NCBI RefSeq assembly: GCF_018531495.1
Contig: NZ_JAHDTI010000007.1
Coordinates: forward strand, 372,001 to 436,000
Length of the DNA: 64,000 bases
Source of the DNA: Nonomuraea sediminis
GTDB lineage: Bacteria > Actinomycetota > Actinomycetes > Streptosporangiales > Streptosporangiaceae
Direction: 5' to 3'
The translations under genes were made by a program, and so were the position numbers. Below the pieces are notes generated by a model, which searched no databases, was not told where the DNA came from, and saw only the letters and a program-made list of their open reading frames with translations. Of this stretch, positions 43,516-52,355 are shown in pieces (position 1 is the stretch's first letter; every line of letters begins with the position of its first letter).

Positions 43516-44271
43516 TCAGATCTGGGTGATGCTGGGTGTGGCGTCGTCCGGTGGCCCGGTGAGCGCCAGCTTCGAGGTGAGGCGGTAGCGGTCGCCCCGG
43601 TAGATGGCCCTGGTGTACTCGAAGAGCCTGCCGTGCTGGTCGCGGGTGACACGCTCCAGCGACAGCACGGGGAACCCGGCGCCGATGCCCAGCAGGGATG
43701 CCTGCAGAGGGTCGGCGACGGTCGCCTCGTGGGTCTGCTCGGCCTCGGTCGGGATCACGCCGTACCGCTCCCGGAGCAGTGCGTAGAACGAGCCGGACTC
43801 GATGTCGGCGGCGGTGGCCCCGGGCACGAGTTCGTTGAGCACGTGGATGGTCTCCAGCGCCATCGGCTCGTCGTCGACCAGGCGCCGGCGGGCGATGCGC
43901 AGGACGGGGGTGCCCGCCTCGACGCGGAGCCTGCTGCCGATGGTCATGCCCGCGGGGACGACCGAGTGGTCGATCACCCGGCTGGTCCACTTGCCCGGGG
44001 CCGCAGGATAGGCGGCCAGGCCTGGCATGGGGCTCGTGACGAGCTGCTGCGCTATCTTCGGCGTCGCCACGAAGACACCCCTGCCGTGCTCGCGGACCAG
44101 CCAGCCGTCTCTGACCAGCTCGTCCACCACGGCACGGAGGGTCGGCCGGGAAACCTCCAGCTCGGTGGAGAGCTGCCGCTCGGACGGGATGGCCTGCCCG
44201 ACGGCACGGGCCTCGATCAGCGCGATCAGATGCTCTCTGATCTGGTCGCGTTTTCTGAGACTGGCTGTCAC
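43516..44271 (-). CDS. GntR-family regulator, HutC/UTRA type
   Basis: 251 residues from a GTG with GGAAGG 8 bases upstream. The winged helix (residues 5-75) contains AIPSERQLSTELEVSRPTLR and the wing REHGRGVFVA. The UTRA ligand domain (about 95-240) includes GTPVLRIARRRLVDDEPMAL and FEYTRAIYRGDRY. The HutC/DasR group commonly senses (phospho)sugars. Divergent from the ABC operon, with TGGTCA repeats in between, so likely its repressor. Confidence 0.93.
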   Translation of the reverse strand: MTASLRKRDQIREHLIALIEARAVGQAIPSERQLSTELEVSRPTLRAVVDELVRDGWLVREHGRGVFVATPKIAQQLVTSPMPGLAAYPAAPGKWTSRVIDHSVVPAGMTIGSRLRVEAGTPVLRIARRRLVDDEPMALETIHVLNELVPGATAADIESGSFYALLRERYGVIPTEAEQTHEATVADPLQASLLGIGAGFPVLSLERVTRDQHGRLFEYTRAIYRGDRYRLTSKLALTGPPDDATPSITQI

Positions 44272-44287
44272 GAGGGCACCTTCCCAC

Positions 44288-44307
44288 AGTGGTCAACTAG
44301 TGGTCAA
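44288..44307. promoter_or_regulatory. candidate GntR operator, AGTGGTCAA direct repeat
   Basis: AGTGGTCAA at 44288-44296 and 44299-44307, one helical turn apart, 17 bp before the GntR start. Similar half-sites recur near the importer gene: AGACCACTT (reverse orientation, 44364-44372) and AAGTGGTAG (44400-44408). TGGTC is the half-site used by DasR-like GntR proteins. Confidence 0.6.
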
Positions 44308-44415
44308 TATCTCTTCATTCTGGCCGCCAAAGATTCTGCGACACCCTCTTGACGTTACCGCAAAGACCACTTCAAACTGGCCCGCGTCAACTGGTAAAGA
44401 AGTGGTAGGTATGGC

Positions 44416-45735
44416 ATGAAGATGTACCGCTACGCCGTACTCCTGGCCGCCCTCGCGGTGACGGCCTGTGCGCCGGACCCGGCGGATTCCGGTGCGCCCA
44501 GCACCTCCGGGGCTTCCGGGGGGACGATCACGTTCTGGCACCCGCTCAAGGACCCGAACGAGCTCAAGGCCGTGCAGACCGTGCTCGACAGGTTCCACGC
44601 GGCCCACCCCGAGATCACCGTCAAGGCCGTCTCCGCGCAGGACGCCGACAAGGTCACCCAGTCCATCCGCGGCGGCAACCCGCCGGACGTCGCGCTGTCC
44701 TTCAACGCCAACAGCGTCGGCGCCTGGTGCGCGACCGGGGCCTTCCAGGACCTGACGCCGCTGATCACCCGGGACAAGGTGGACCTGGAGCAGATCCCAG
44801 CCGCGGTGCGCGCCTACACCGAGTTCAGGGGCAAGCGCTGCGTCATGCCGCTGCTCGCCGACACCTTCGCGCTCTACTACAACAAGAAGCTGCTGGCCGC
44901 GGCCGGATACCAGGCGCCGCCGAAGACGATGACCGAGCTGACCGAGATGGCGAAGAAGCTCACGGTCAAGAAGGCCGACGGATCCATCGAGGTGGCGGGC
45001 TTCATGCCGTACCTCGGCACCTACCAGTCCGTCGCCGAGCACTTCACGCCCAGCTTCGGCGCCACCTGGCTCAACGCGGACGGCACCTCCAACCTCGGCT
45101 CGGACCCCGGCTTCACCGCCATGCTGACGTGGCAGAAGAACCTGGTCGACTGGTTCGGCGCGGACAAGCTCGCCAAGTTCAAGGCCGGGCTCGGCGACGA
45201 GTTCTCCGCACAACACGCCTTCGAGATCGGCAAGCTCGCCATGATGGTCGACGGTGAGTGGCGCACGTCCTTCATCAAGCACGACGGCTCCTCCGTCGAG
45301 TACGGCACGGCCCCCATGCCCGCCGCCGACGACAAACCCGAGCTGTACGGCGCCGGCGCCATCGGCGGCAACATCATCGGCATCCCCCGAGGCGCCAAGA
45401 ACACCGCGGCGGCCTGGACGTTCGTCAAGTTCGCCAGCACCGACACCGGCGCGCTCGTCGCCTTCGCCGACGCCATCCACAACGTGCCGACCACCCTGGC
45501 CGCACTGAAGTCGCCTGATCTGCAACTCGCCAAGGACCCGTTGTTCAGGCCGTTCCTCGACGTGTTCGCCCACCCGCGCAGCGGCTCGCTCCCGGCCAGC
45601 GCCGACGGCGGCGCCTACCTCACCAACTTCGGCGCCTTCGCCGAGAAGTGGCAGCAGGGCAGGGTGCCCGACCTGGCGGCCGGGCTCAAGGAGCTCGACC
45701 GGCAGAACGACACCGCGCTGAAGCTGGGCTCGTAG
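44416..45735 (+). CDS. sugar ABC transporter substrate-binding lipoprotein
   Basis: A 439-residue family 1 extracellular solute-binding protein. The lipobox LAVTAC gives lipidated C18. ITFWHPLKDPNELKAVQTVL is the typical first strand, and GGNPPDVALSFNANSVGAWC and LPLLADTFALYYNKKLL are family signatures. AGGT lies 7 bases before the ATG. First gene of a five-gene coupled operon; probably binds a di- or oligosaccharide released by the secreted GH18 or a chitosanase, by analogy to DasA/NgcE/CsnE. Confidence 0.93.
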   Translation: MKMYRYAVLLAALAVTACAPDPADSGAPSTSGASGGTITFWHPLKDPNELKAVQTVLDRFHAAHPEITVKAVSAQDADKVTQSIRGGNPPDVALSFNANSVGAWCATGAFQDLTPLITRDKVDLEQIPAAVRAYTEFRGKRCVMPLLADTFALYYNKKLLAAAGYQAPPKTMTELTEMAKKLTVKKADGSIEVAGFMPYLGTYQSVAEHFTPSFGATWLNADGTSNLGSDPGFTAMLTWQKNLVDWFGADKLAKFKAGLGDEFSAQHAFEIGKLAMMVDGEWRTSFIKHDGSSVEYGTAPMPAADDKPELYGAGAIGGNIIGIPRGAKNTAAAWTFVKFASTDTGALVAFADAIHNVPTTLAALKSPDLQLAKDPLFRPFLDVFAHPRSGSLPASADGGAYLTNFGAFAEKWQQGRVPDLAAGLKELDRQNDTALKLGS

Positions 45736-46671
45736 ATGGCAGCCGTGCTCTCGTTGCCCCGGCGGCGCGTCAGGACGCGCTGCCGGACGCGGCTCACCGT
45801 GCTGGCGTTCCTCGCGCCCTGGCTGGTGGGCGTCGCGGTGTTCTTCGCCTATCCGCTGGCCGCCACGTTCTACTTCTCCTTCACCGACTACACGATGCTG
45901 GACCGGGCGCACTTCGTCGGGCTCAGGAACTACGTCTACCTGTTCGCCGAAGACCCCTACGTGTGGCAGGCCATCCGCAACACCGGCTGGTTCCTGGTGG
46001 TCATGGTCCCGGCGCAGGTGCTGTTCGCGCTCGGCACGGCGCTGCTGCTGACCAGGATCAAGCGTGGCGCCGGGTTCTTCCGTACGCTGTTCTACCTGCC
46101 GTCGCTGGCCCCGCCGGTCGCCGCGACCGTCGCGTTCGTGTTCCTGTTCAACCCGGCGACCGGGCCCGTCAACCGGTTCCTGTCCTGGCTCGGGATCGAG
46201 GGGCCGCTGTGGTTCAGCGACCCCGGCTGGTCCAAGCCCGCACTCGTGCTGCTGGCGCTGTGGGGGAGCGGGAACGTCATGGTCATCCTGCTGGCCGCGC
46301 TGCTGGACGTGCCCAGGGAACTGCACGAGGCGGCGGCCATCGACGGCGCCTCCGCGCCGCAGATCTTCCGCAACGTCACGCTGCCGAGCATCGCGCCCGT
46401 GCTGCTGTTCGCGGTGGTGACAGGGATGATCCAGGCGCTGCAGTACTTCACGCAGGCCGTCGTGGCGGGCACCGTCGCCGCGGGCAGCGCCGACATCACG
46501 GGTTCCGCGCAGGTGCCCGGCTATCCCGACGGGTCCACGCTGACCTTCCCCTACTGGCTGTACGCGCAGGGGTTCCAGCGTTTCAACATGGGCTACGCGT
46601 GCGCGCTGGCCGTACTGCTGTTCGTCGTCTCGCTCGGCTTCACCGCCCTGATGCTGCGGAGGGCCAGATGA
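45736..46671 (+). CDS. sugar ABC transporter permease (MalF type)
   Basis: A 311-residue inner-membrane permease with six membrane segments. The cytoplasmic EAA loop reads ELHEAAAIDGASAPQIFRNVTLPSI, the site that docks the shared ATPase (MsiK-like). The ATG follows the binding-protein stop without a gap. No ATPase gene is in the operon, which is normal for actinomycete CUT1 importers that use a global MsiK. Confidence 0.94.
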   Translation: MAAVLSLPRRRVRTRCRTRLTVLAFLAPWLVGVAVFFAYPLAATFYFSFTDYTMLDRAHFVGLRNYVYLFAEDPYVWQAIRNTGWFLVVMVPAQVLFALGTALLLTRIKRGAGFFRTLFYLPSLAPPVAATVAFVFLFNPATGPVNRFLSWLGIEGPLWFSDPGWSKPALVLLALWGSGNVMVILLAALLDVPRELHEAAAIDGASAPQIFRNVTLPSIAPVLLFAVVTGMIQALQYFTQAVVAGTVAAGSADITGSAQVPGYPDGSTLTFPYWLYAQGFQRFNMGYACALAVLLFVVSLGFTALMLRRAR

Positions 46672-47489
46672 AGCGCCGCCTGGTCTGGCTCGCCGACCAC
46701 TCCCTCGCGGTGGCGCTGGCTATCGCGTTCATCGGGCCGCTCGTGTTCATCGCGCTGACCGCGCTGATGTCGGATCGCCAGGCCCTGACGTCCTCGCTGT
46801 GGCCCGACCACTTCCAGTGGTCCAACCTGGTGGAGGTCTTCAGCCGCGCGCCCGTGCTGACGTGGCTGGGCAACACGCTGCTCTACGCGGTGCCGGCCAC
46901 CGTGTTCACGGTCGTGTCCAGCGTGCCCGCGGCCTACGCGCTCGCCCGCTACCGTTTCCGTTTCAGGCGGGCGGCGTTCCTGCTGGTGGTGGCCATGATG
47001 CTGCTGCCGCCGCAGGTGCTGGTCGTGCCGGTCTACCTGATCTGGGCGCGGCTCCACCTGACCGGGACCCTCTGGCCGCTGGTCGTGCCGCTGCTCTTCG
47101 GCGACGCCTTCGCCATCTTCCTGCTCAGGCAGTTCCTGCTGACCATTCCCGAGGAGTACGCGCAGGCGGCCAGGATCGACGGCTGCGGCGAGTTCAGGGT
47201 CCTGGTCAGGGTGATCCTGCCGATGATCCGCCCGGCCATCGCGGCGGTGGCGCTGTTCCAGTTCTTTTATGCCTGGAACGACTACTACGGCCCGCTGGTC
47301 TACACCGGCGAGGCGGCCGAGCACTGGACTCTGTCGCTCGGCCTGGCCTCCTTCAAGTCGGTCCACTCCGTGCAGTGGAACCTCACCATGGCGGCGACGC
47401 TGCTTGTCATGGCGCCGCTCATCGCGGTCTTCTTCTTCGCGCAAAAGGCCTTCATCGAAGGCGTGACTCTCACCGGGGTTAAGGGATGA
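46668..47489 (+). CDS. sugar ABC transporter permease (MalG type)
   Basis: A 273-residue permease, six membrane segments, starting at an ATG that overlaps the previous stop by 4 bp. The EAA loop is EEYAQAARIDGCGEFRVLVRVILPM. AFIEGVTLTGVKG at the C-terminus is the usual MalG-type end. A longer open frame runs back through the first permease gene but is only a shadow. It forms the transmembrane heterodimer with the preceding permease. Confidence 0.94.
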   Translation: MKRRLVWLADHSLAVALAIAFIGPLVFIALTALMSDRQALTSSLWPDHFQWSNLVEVFSRAPVLTWLGNTLLYAVPATVFTVVSSVPAAYALARYRFRFRRAAFLLVVAMMLLPPQVLVVPVYLIWARLHLTGTLWPLVVPLLFGDAFAIFLLRQFLLTIPEEYAQAARIDGCGEFRVLVRVILPMIRPAIAAVALFQFFYAWNDYYGPLVYTGEAAEHWTLSLGLASFKSVHSVQWNLTMAATLLVMAPLIAVFFFAQKAFIEGVTLTGVKG

Positions 47490-48733
47490 AACTCACTGTC
47501 ATCGGGGGCGGCTCCACGTACACGCCGGAGCTGGTCGACGGGTTCGCACGATTGGGGTTCCCGGTCTCGGAGCTGGCGCTGGTCGATCCGGCCGCCGAAC
47601 GGCTGGAGGTCATCGGCGGGTTCGCGCAACGCATCCTCGCCCGCCGCGGCCATTCAGCCCGGGTCATGACATATCAGGATCTGGATGCGGGGATCGACGG
47701 GGCGACAGCCGTACTGCTGCAACTTCGGGTCGGCGGTCAGGCGGCCCGGCACGTCGACGAGACGCTGCCGTTGGAGTGCGGGTGCGTCGGACAGGAGACG
47801 ACGGGCGCCGGAGGGCTGGCCAAGGCGCTGCGCACGGTGCCCGTCGTGCTGGACATCGCCTCGCGCGTGGAACGGCTCGCGCCCAAGGCGTGGATCGTCG
47901 ACTTCACCAACCCCGTGGGGATCGTGACCCGGGCTCTGCTCGACGCCGGACACCGGGCGGTGGGGCTGTGCAACGTGGCCATCGGCTTGCAACGGACCTT
48001 CGCCTCCTGGCTGGACGTGGCGCCCGAGCGGCTTGAACTCGACCATGTCGGGCTCAACCACCTCACCTGGGAGCGCGCCGTACGGCTGGACGGGGCGGAC
48101 ATCACCGAGCGGATCCTCACCGAGCACGGCCAGGAGCTTGCCGATCGGGCGAAGATCCCCGTCGAGCTGATTCGCCGGATGGGAGCGGTGCCGTCCTACT
48201 ACCTGCGCTACTTCTACGCCCACGACGAGGTGGTGGCCGAGCAGCGCGTCGAGGCGTCGCGGGCCGAGCGGGTCGCGACGATCGAGCGCGAGCTGATGGC
48301 GATGTACGCCGACCCGGCGGTGGTGGACAAGCCCGCGCTGCTGGAGGAACGCGGCGGCGCGTACTACTCCGAAGCGGCGGTGCAGCTTGTCGCCTCGCTG
48401 GTGGAGAACAAAGGAGACACACAGGTCGTGAACCTGCGTAACCGCGGCACCCTGCCCTTCCTGCCCGACCACGCCGTGATCGAGGTGCCCGCCACCATCG
48501 GCGCGCTAGGTCCGGAGCCCCTGCCCGTGTCGCCCGTCGAGCCCCGCTACGCCGGACTCATCGCGCACGTGTCCGCCTACGAGGAACTGGCGCTGGAGGC
48601 CGCGCTGCACGGCGGCATCACCCGCGTCGCCGACGCGCTCCTCGCCCACCCCCTGATCGGCCAGGCCACCGTCGCCCACGACCTCGCCGATCGGCTCGTC
48701 GCCGCCAACCGGAGGTACCTGCCGTGGACGTGA
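47486..48733 (+). CDS. GH4 family 6-phospho-glycosidase
   Basis: A 415-residue NAD- and metal-dependent GH4 enzyme. The Rossmann motif is TVIGGGSTYTPEL at the start; metal ligands are in GLCNVAIG (C162) and GLNHLTW (H192). IVDFTNPVGIVTRALL is conserved. GH4 hydrolyses phosphorylated or oxidised glycosides by a redox-elimination route. It overlaps the permease stop by 4 bp and the kinase start by 10 bp. With the kinase it would phosphorylate and then cleave imported disaccharides, as proposed for the csn-type cluster of streptomycetes. Confidence 0.93.
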   Translation: MKLTVIGGGSTYTPELVDGFARLGFPVSELALVDPAAERLEVIGGFAQRILARRGHSARVMTYQDLDAGIDGATAVLLQLRVGGQAARHVDETLPLECGCVGQETTGAGGLAKALRTVPVVLDIASRVERLAPKAWIVDFTNPVGIVTRALLDAGHRAVGLCNVAIGLQRTFASWLDVAPERLELDHVGLNHLTWERAVRLDGADITERILTEHGQELADRAKIPVELIRRMGAVPSYYLRYFYAHDEVVAEQRVEASRAERVATIERELMAMYADPAVVDKPALLEERGGAYYSEAAVQLVASLVENKGDTQVVNLRNRGTLPFLPDHAVIEVPATIGALGPEPLPVSPVEPRYAGLIAHVSAYEELALEAALHGGITRVADALLAHPLIGQATVAHDLADRLVAANRRYLPWT

Positions 48734-49671
48734 ACGTCGCCGTCGCGGTGGACGGCGGCAACAGCAAGACGGACCTCGCGGTGGTGAGCAGCGCGGGCGC
48801 GGTGCTGGCCAGGGCCCGGGGCGAGGGCTTCAGGCCGCAGGTGGTCGGCGTCCCCGCGGCCATGAAGGTCCTCGACGATCTCCTCGGGCAGGTCGGATCC
48901 GGCGCGTTCGGGCACGTCGCCGCGTTTCTGGCCGGTGCCGACCTGCCTGAGGAAGAAGCCGCGCTCCAGGAAGCGGTCGCCGCACGCGGCTGGGCGCCGT
49001 CGGTACGCGTGGCCAATGACACCTTCGCTCTGCTCCGGGCCGGTACGGCTCGGCCGTACGGCGTGGCGGTGGTGTGCGGGACCGGCATCAACTGCGTGGG
49101 GGTGGCGGCAGACGGGCGGACCACCCGGTTTCCCGCTTTGGGGGCGATCTCCGGCGACTGGGGCGGTGGGGAGGACGTGGGAAGGGCGGCGCTCTGGCAC
49201 GCCGTACGCGGAGAGGACGGGCGAGGCCCGCGCACCGTGCTGGAGCGCGTGATCAGCGAGCACTTCGGCCTGCCGACGGTGGCCGCCGTGGTGACCTCGC
49301 TCCACTACGGCGAGCTTCCCGCCACCCGCCTGAGAGAGCTCGCCCCCGCCGTACTCGCGACGGAGGACCCGGTCGCGCGGGGGATCGTGGACCGGCTGGC
49401 CGATGAGGTCCTGGCGATGGCGGTGGTGGCACTGCGGCGGCTCGATCTGCTGGGCGAGCCGTGCGAGGTGGTGCTCGGCGGCGGGGTCCTCGCGTCCCGG
49501 CAGGCTCGCCTGTTCGGCAGGATCGAGGACGGCCTGGCCAGGGCGGCTCCCGCGGCCGAACCGGTCGTCGTCACTGCCCCGCCCCTCCTCGGCGCGGCCC
49601 TGTCCGCGCTCGACCACTTCGCCGCTGCCGCCGAGGCGAGGGATCGGCTCCGCTCCGAACTTTCAGGATGA
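48724..49671 (+). CDS. BadF/BadG-type sugar kinase (N-acetylglucosamine kinase-like)
   Basis: 315 residues from a GTG. ASKHA fold: phosphate 1 motif VAVDGGNSKTDLAVV, the connect/phosphate 2 region GVAVVCGTGINCVGV, GDWGGGEDVGRAALW and the adenosine motif VVLGGGVLASRQ. The family includes human NAGK and glucosamine kinases of actinomycetes. It is the last gene of the operon and is followed by a hairpin. It likely phosphorylates GlcNAc/GlcN or a disaccharide thereof. Confidence 0.92.
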   Translation: MDVNVAVAVDGGNSKTDLAVVSSAGAVLARARGEGFRPQVVGVPAAMKVLDDLLGQVGSGAFGHVAAFLAGADLPEEEAALQEAVAARGWAPSVRVANDTFALLRAGTARPYGVAVVCGTGINCVGVAADGRTTRFPALGAISGDWGGGEDVGRAALWHAVRGEDGRGPRTVLERVISEHFGLPTVAAVVTSLHYGELPATRLRELAPAVLATEDPVARGIVDRLADEVLAMAVVALRRLDLLGEPCEVVLGGGVLASRQARLFGRIEDGLARAAPAAEPVVVTAPPLLGAALSALDHFAAAAEARDRLRSELSG

Positions 49672-49685
49672 CCGCGGCTCATCGA

Positions 49686-49728
49686 AAGCCCACGCCGAGG
49701 GAGTGGCGGACCCGGCTGGTGTGGGCTT
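49686..49728. terminator. hairpin between convergent operons
   Basis: AAGCCCACGCC (49686-49696) pairs with GGTGTGGGCTT (49718-49728) with one mismatch and a 21-nt loop, between the kinase and DUF2000 stops. Confidence 0.5.
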
Positions 49729-49738
49729 CAGCCTCCGG

Positions 49739-50152
49739 TCAGGTGTGCAGGGGAAGGCGCTTGGTGAGGGCGGTCACACGGTTGCGTGGCCCGAACACGG
49801 CGACCGCCACGAAGTCGACGTGCTCAGCGGAAGTGGCCTTCAACATGGCGAGGTAGTCGTCGTAGTCGCGGGCGCGGCGGGCCACCTCGTTGAAACCAAC
49901 AGTGATCAGGTCAGGTCGGGCTTGGGCACGGTCGTGCAATTCCCGCAGCTCGTCGGCAGCGGCGGTGAGCACCGGCACCGGGTGCGGGTTCAAGCCCGCG
50001 TGGGATCGGCCGGAGGCGTCGACGCCGTCGCTGCCGAGCGGGTGGTTCAGGCGTGCGCCCAGGCTGAGCCCGACGACTGCCGCCGCGTTCACCGCGAGTG
50101 CAGGCTCGAGGCCGTCGCGAACGACGAGGACCAGCTTCGTGGCCAAGGGCAT
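49739..50152 (-). CDS. DUF2000 family protein
   Basis: A 137-residue small alpha/beta protein: KLVLVVRDGLEPALAVNAAAV at the N-terminus, GLNPHPVPVLTAAADELREL in the middle and ARDYDDYLAML near the C-terminus. Family of unknown function, with a peptidyl-tRNA-hydrolase-like fold reported for relatives. ATG 50152 with GGAAG 8 bases upstream is preferred over a GTG at 50176 that overlaps the dehydrogenase stop. Likely co-transcribed with the dehydrogenase. Confidence 0.85.
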   Translation of the reverse strand: MPLATKLVLVVRDGLEPALAVNAAAVVGLSLGARLNHPLGSDGVDASGRSHAGLNPHPVPVLTAAADELRELHDRAQARPDLITVGFNEVARRARDYDDYLAMLKATSAEHVDFVAVAVFGPRNRVTALTKRLPLHT

Positions 50153-50172
50153 GGTGGATCTTCCGTTCTTGC

Positions 50173-51234
50173 TCACGAGGACGCGGGTCGCGAGTTGGAG
50201 GGAGAGGCGTTGAGGCGGAGCCGGGCCAGTTCCGTCGCGGCCTGGGCGGGTGTCACCTGCTGGTGTTCCGCCGTGTCGAGGAGGCCGGCGACGGTGTGCT
50301 CGATGGCCTCGACGCGTTCGCGTGCATCGTCGGGGGGCTGGTGGTGCAGCTCCATGGTGAGCGCGTGGATGACTCCACCCGCGCTGACGACGTAGTCGGG
50401 TACCCAGACGATGCCGCGCCGGTGCAGGAGGTCGGCGACGGTCGGCGTGGCCAGTTGGTTGTTGGCAGGCCCTGCGATGGCGGCGCAGCGCAGCCGCGGT
50501 ACGACGTCCTCGGTGAGGATGCCGCCGAGCGCGGCAGGAACGAGGATGTCGACGTCGGAGGTGAGGGCTTGCTCTGGCGAAGCCCAGGTTGCGCCGAGTT
50601 CCTCACTTGCCGCCTGCTTGGCGTGATCGATGTCGCTGACGAGAAGATCGGCTCCCTCCTCGGCGAGCAGGCGCGCCAGCCGCAGGCCGACGCTGCCCAG
50701 CCCCACCAGCGACAGCCGTACGCCCGTGAGCGCCCGCGTGCCGTGGAGGCGTTGGCTTACCGCGCGCAGAGCCGCCAGCGTGCCGCTCGCGGTGGCCGGC
50801 GAGGAGTCGCCGCTGCCGCCGTGCTGTATCGGCTTGCAGAAGACGTGAGGGGTGCGCTCACCGATGACCGCCATGTCTTCTGGAGTCGTTCCGACGTCCG
50901 GACCGGTGGCATACGCGCCGTCCAGTGAGGCGATGGTGTCGGCCACGTCGTCCAGCAACGCGCGGCGCATCGCCGCGTCCAGCTCGGCGCCCGGGGGTAT
51001 GGCGACGACGGTCTTGCCGCCGCCGTTGGCAAGCCCGGCCACGGCGCATTTGGCGGTCATCGCGGCCGACAGGCGCAACGCGTCGGTGAGGCCGTCGCGC
51101 CAGTCGGCGTAGCGCCACAGCCGGCATCCGCCGACCGCCTGGCCGAGCTTGGACGAATGCACGGCGACGATGACCGGCAGGCCCGAGCGCGGTCCCGTGC
51201 GGATCAGGACTTGTTCGTGATCGAGAGTGGACAT
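50173..51234 (-). CDS. leucine/valine-type amino acid dehydrogenase
   Basis: A 353-residue Glu/Leu/Phe/Val dehydrogenase. The substrate and catalytic lysines are K62 and K74 (AMTAKCAVAGLANGGGKTVV). The dinucleotide-binding motif is SLVGLGSVGLRLARLL, and GPANNQLA and DYVVSAGGVI are typical of the family. GGAGG lies 9 bases before ATG 51234; a longer upstream frame enters the Lrp gene and is a shadow. It deaminates branched-chain amino acids to keto acids, feeding ammonia and acyl-CoA pools. The divergent Lrp gene is probably its regulator. Confidence 0.92.
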   Translation of the reverse strand: MSTLDHEQVLIRTGPRSGLPVIVAVHSSKLGQAVGGCRLWRYADWRDGLTDALRLSAAMTAKCAVAGLANGGGKTVVAIPPGAELDAAMRRALLDDVADTIASLDGAYATGPDVGTTPEDMAVIGERTPHVFCKPIQHGGSGDSSPATASGTLAALRAVSQRLHGTRALTGVRLSLVGLGSVGLRLARLLAEEGADLLVSDIDHAKQAASEELGATWASPEQALTSDVDILVPAALGGILTEDVVPRLRCAAIAGPANNQLATPTVADLLHRRGIVWVPDYVVSAGGVIHALTMELHHQPPDDARERVEAIEHTVAGLLDTAEHQQVTPAQAATELARLRLNASPSNSRPASS

Positions 51235-51277
51235 GCCGGCGAACCTCCGTGTCATGCGAGCGGCATTGCTCTGCAAG

Positions 51278-51301
51278 CATTGGGCATACGGATGCGCAAT
51301 G
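51278..51301. promoter_or_regulatory. candidate Lrp binding dyad
   Basis: CATTGGGCAT (51278-51287) and ATGCGCAATG (51292-51301) form a 10-bp inverted repeat with one mismatch and a 4-bp centre, between the divergent dehydrogenase and Lrp genes. GCATTG also occurs at 51263. Confidence 0.5.
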
Positions 51302-51348
51302 GCGGCTTGGCCGAACGAATGATCGGAATGGCTGGCAAACTGCCGTAC

Positions 51349-51822
51349 ATGGACGAACTTGATTCGGAGATTATCCGGCTTCTCCAGACAGATGCACGGC
51401 AGTCCAACCGCGAACTGGCCCGCAGACTCGGCATCGCGCCCTCCACCTGCTTGGAACGCGTCAGAGCGCTCACCCGCCGTGGCGTCATCCGCGGCTACCA
51501 CGCCGAGATCAACCCGGCTGCGCTCAACCGCGGCGTCCAAGCCATGGTGTCGGTACAGGTGCGCCCCCTCAGCCGCACGGTCATCAATGCCTTTATGGAC
51601 TCGGCGAGCGCCATGCCCGAAGTGCTCGCCGTTTTCGTGCTCGGCGGTGGCGACGACTTCCTTCTCCACGTCGCCGTCCAGGATCTCGACCACTTGCACG
51701 CCTTCCTGCTCGATCGGCTCAGCAAGCGCCGGGAGATCGCGGGCTTCCGCACCTCGGTGATCTTCAAGCAGGTGCACAACACTGCCCCGGCCAGACTCCC
51801 TGACGTGAACGAAACGACGTGA
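51349..51822 (+). CDS. Lrp/AsnC family regulator
   Basis: A 157-residue Lrp protein. The HTH is in ELDSEIIRLLQTDARQSNRE and LARRLGIAPSTCLERVRAL, then the RAM domain (QAMVSVQVRPLSRTVINAF, EVLAVFVLGGGDDFLLHV). ATG 51349 gives the usual N-terminus; ATG 51328 is possible, and neither has a strong ribosome site. Divergent from the amino acid dehydrogenase, it probably responds to branched-chain amino acids. Confidence 0.9.
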   Translation: MDELDSEIIRLLQTDARQSNRELARRLGIAPSTCLERVRALTRRGVIRGYHAEINPAALNRGVQAMVSVQVRPLSRTVINAFMDSASAMPEVLAVFVLGGGDDFLLHVAVQDLDHLHAFLLDRLSKRREIAGFRTSVIFKQVHNTAPARLPDVNETT

Positions 51823-51861
51823 AATGTGGTGAACGGCAGAGCGCGGCCGCCGTTCGGGTGA

Positions 51862-52314
51862 CTAACCTGCGTGACGGACGGCCTTGACGCAGCGGTCCAA
51901 CAGAGTACGCAGGGTGTCACGCTCGTCCGGGGTGAGTTCGTCGGCGATCGCCTGCTCGATCCGGACCGCACGTGCGTCGGCGGCGGCCAGGACCGCCCTG
52001 CCTTCCTCGGTGAGCGTGGTCTCCAGGACGTTCCCATGCCAGGGATGCGGGGTGCGTTCCACCAGGCCGCGTTCCTGGAGGTTCTTGAGGAGAACGTTCA
52101 TGGCCTGCGGGCTGACCAGACAGGTTCGGGCCAGGGCCGCGGAGCTGATGCCAGGGTTGCCGGCCAGGGTGTACAGCGCTGCGTACTGTGGCACGGTCAG
52201 GCCGGTCGGCTTCAGCGCGGTGTGCTTGGCGGCCATCAACTCCTGCTCGGCGCGCTTGATGTCCAGGCCGAGCCGTTCTTCAGGGCCCATGGCCAACAGC
52301 ATACCTTCGGTCAT
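51862..52314 (-). CDS. MarR family transcriptional regulator
   Basis: About 150 residues. Winged helix: LTVPQYAALYTLAGNPGISS, then LARTCLVSPQAMNVLLKNLQ and the wing RTPHPWHGNVLETTLTEEG. The start is uncertain: ATG 52314, 52302 and 52290 are all in frame and none has a strong ribosome site. The PPOX gene is divergent, with a palindrome between them that suits this regulator. Confidence 0.9.
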   Translation of the reverse strand: MTEGMLLAMGPEERLGLDIKRAEQELMAAKHTALKPTGLTVPQYAALYTLAGNPGISSAALARTCLVSPQAMNVLLKNLQERGLVERTPHPWHGNVLETTLTEEGRAVLAAADARAVRIEQAIADELTPDERDTLRTLLDRCVKAVRHAG

Positions 52315-52330
52315 CGCATTTGCGATAATC

Positions 52331-52344
52331 ATCAACATGTTGAT
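52331..52344. promoter_or_regulatory. MarR-type palindrome
   Basis: ATCAACATGTTGAT is a perfect 14-bp palindrome between the divergent MarR and PPOX genes, 16 bp from the MarR start. It fits a MarR dimer site. Confidence 0.65.
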
Positions 52345-52355
52345 AACTTCACGGC

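Noticed and set aside
44293..46326. 677-codon minus-strand frame
   Set aside because: Antisense to the ABC transporter genes; no family motif.
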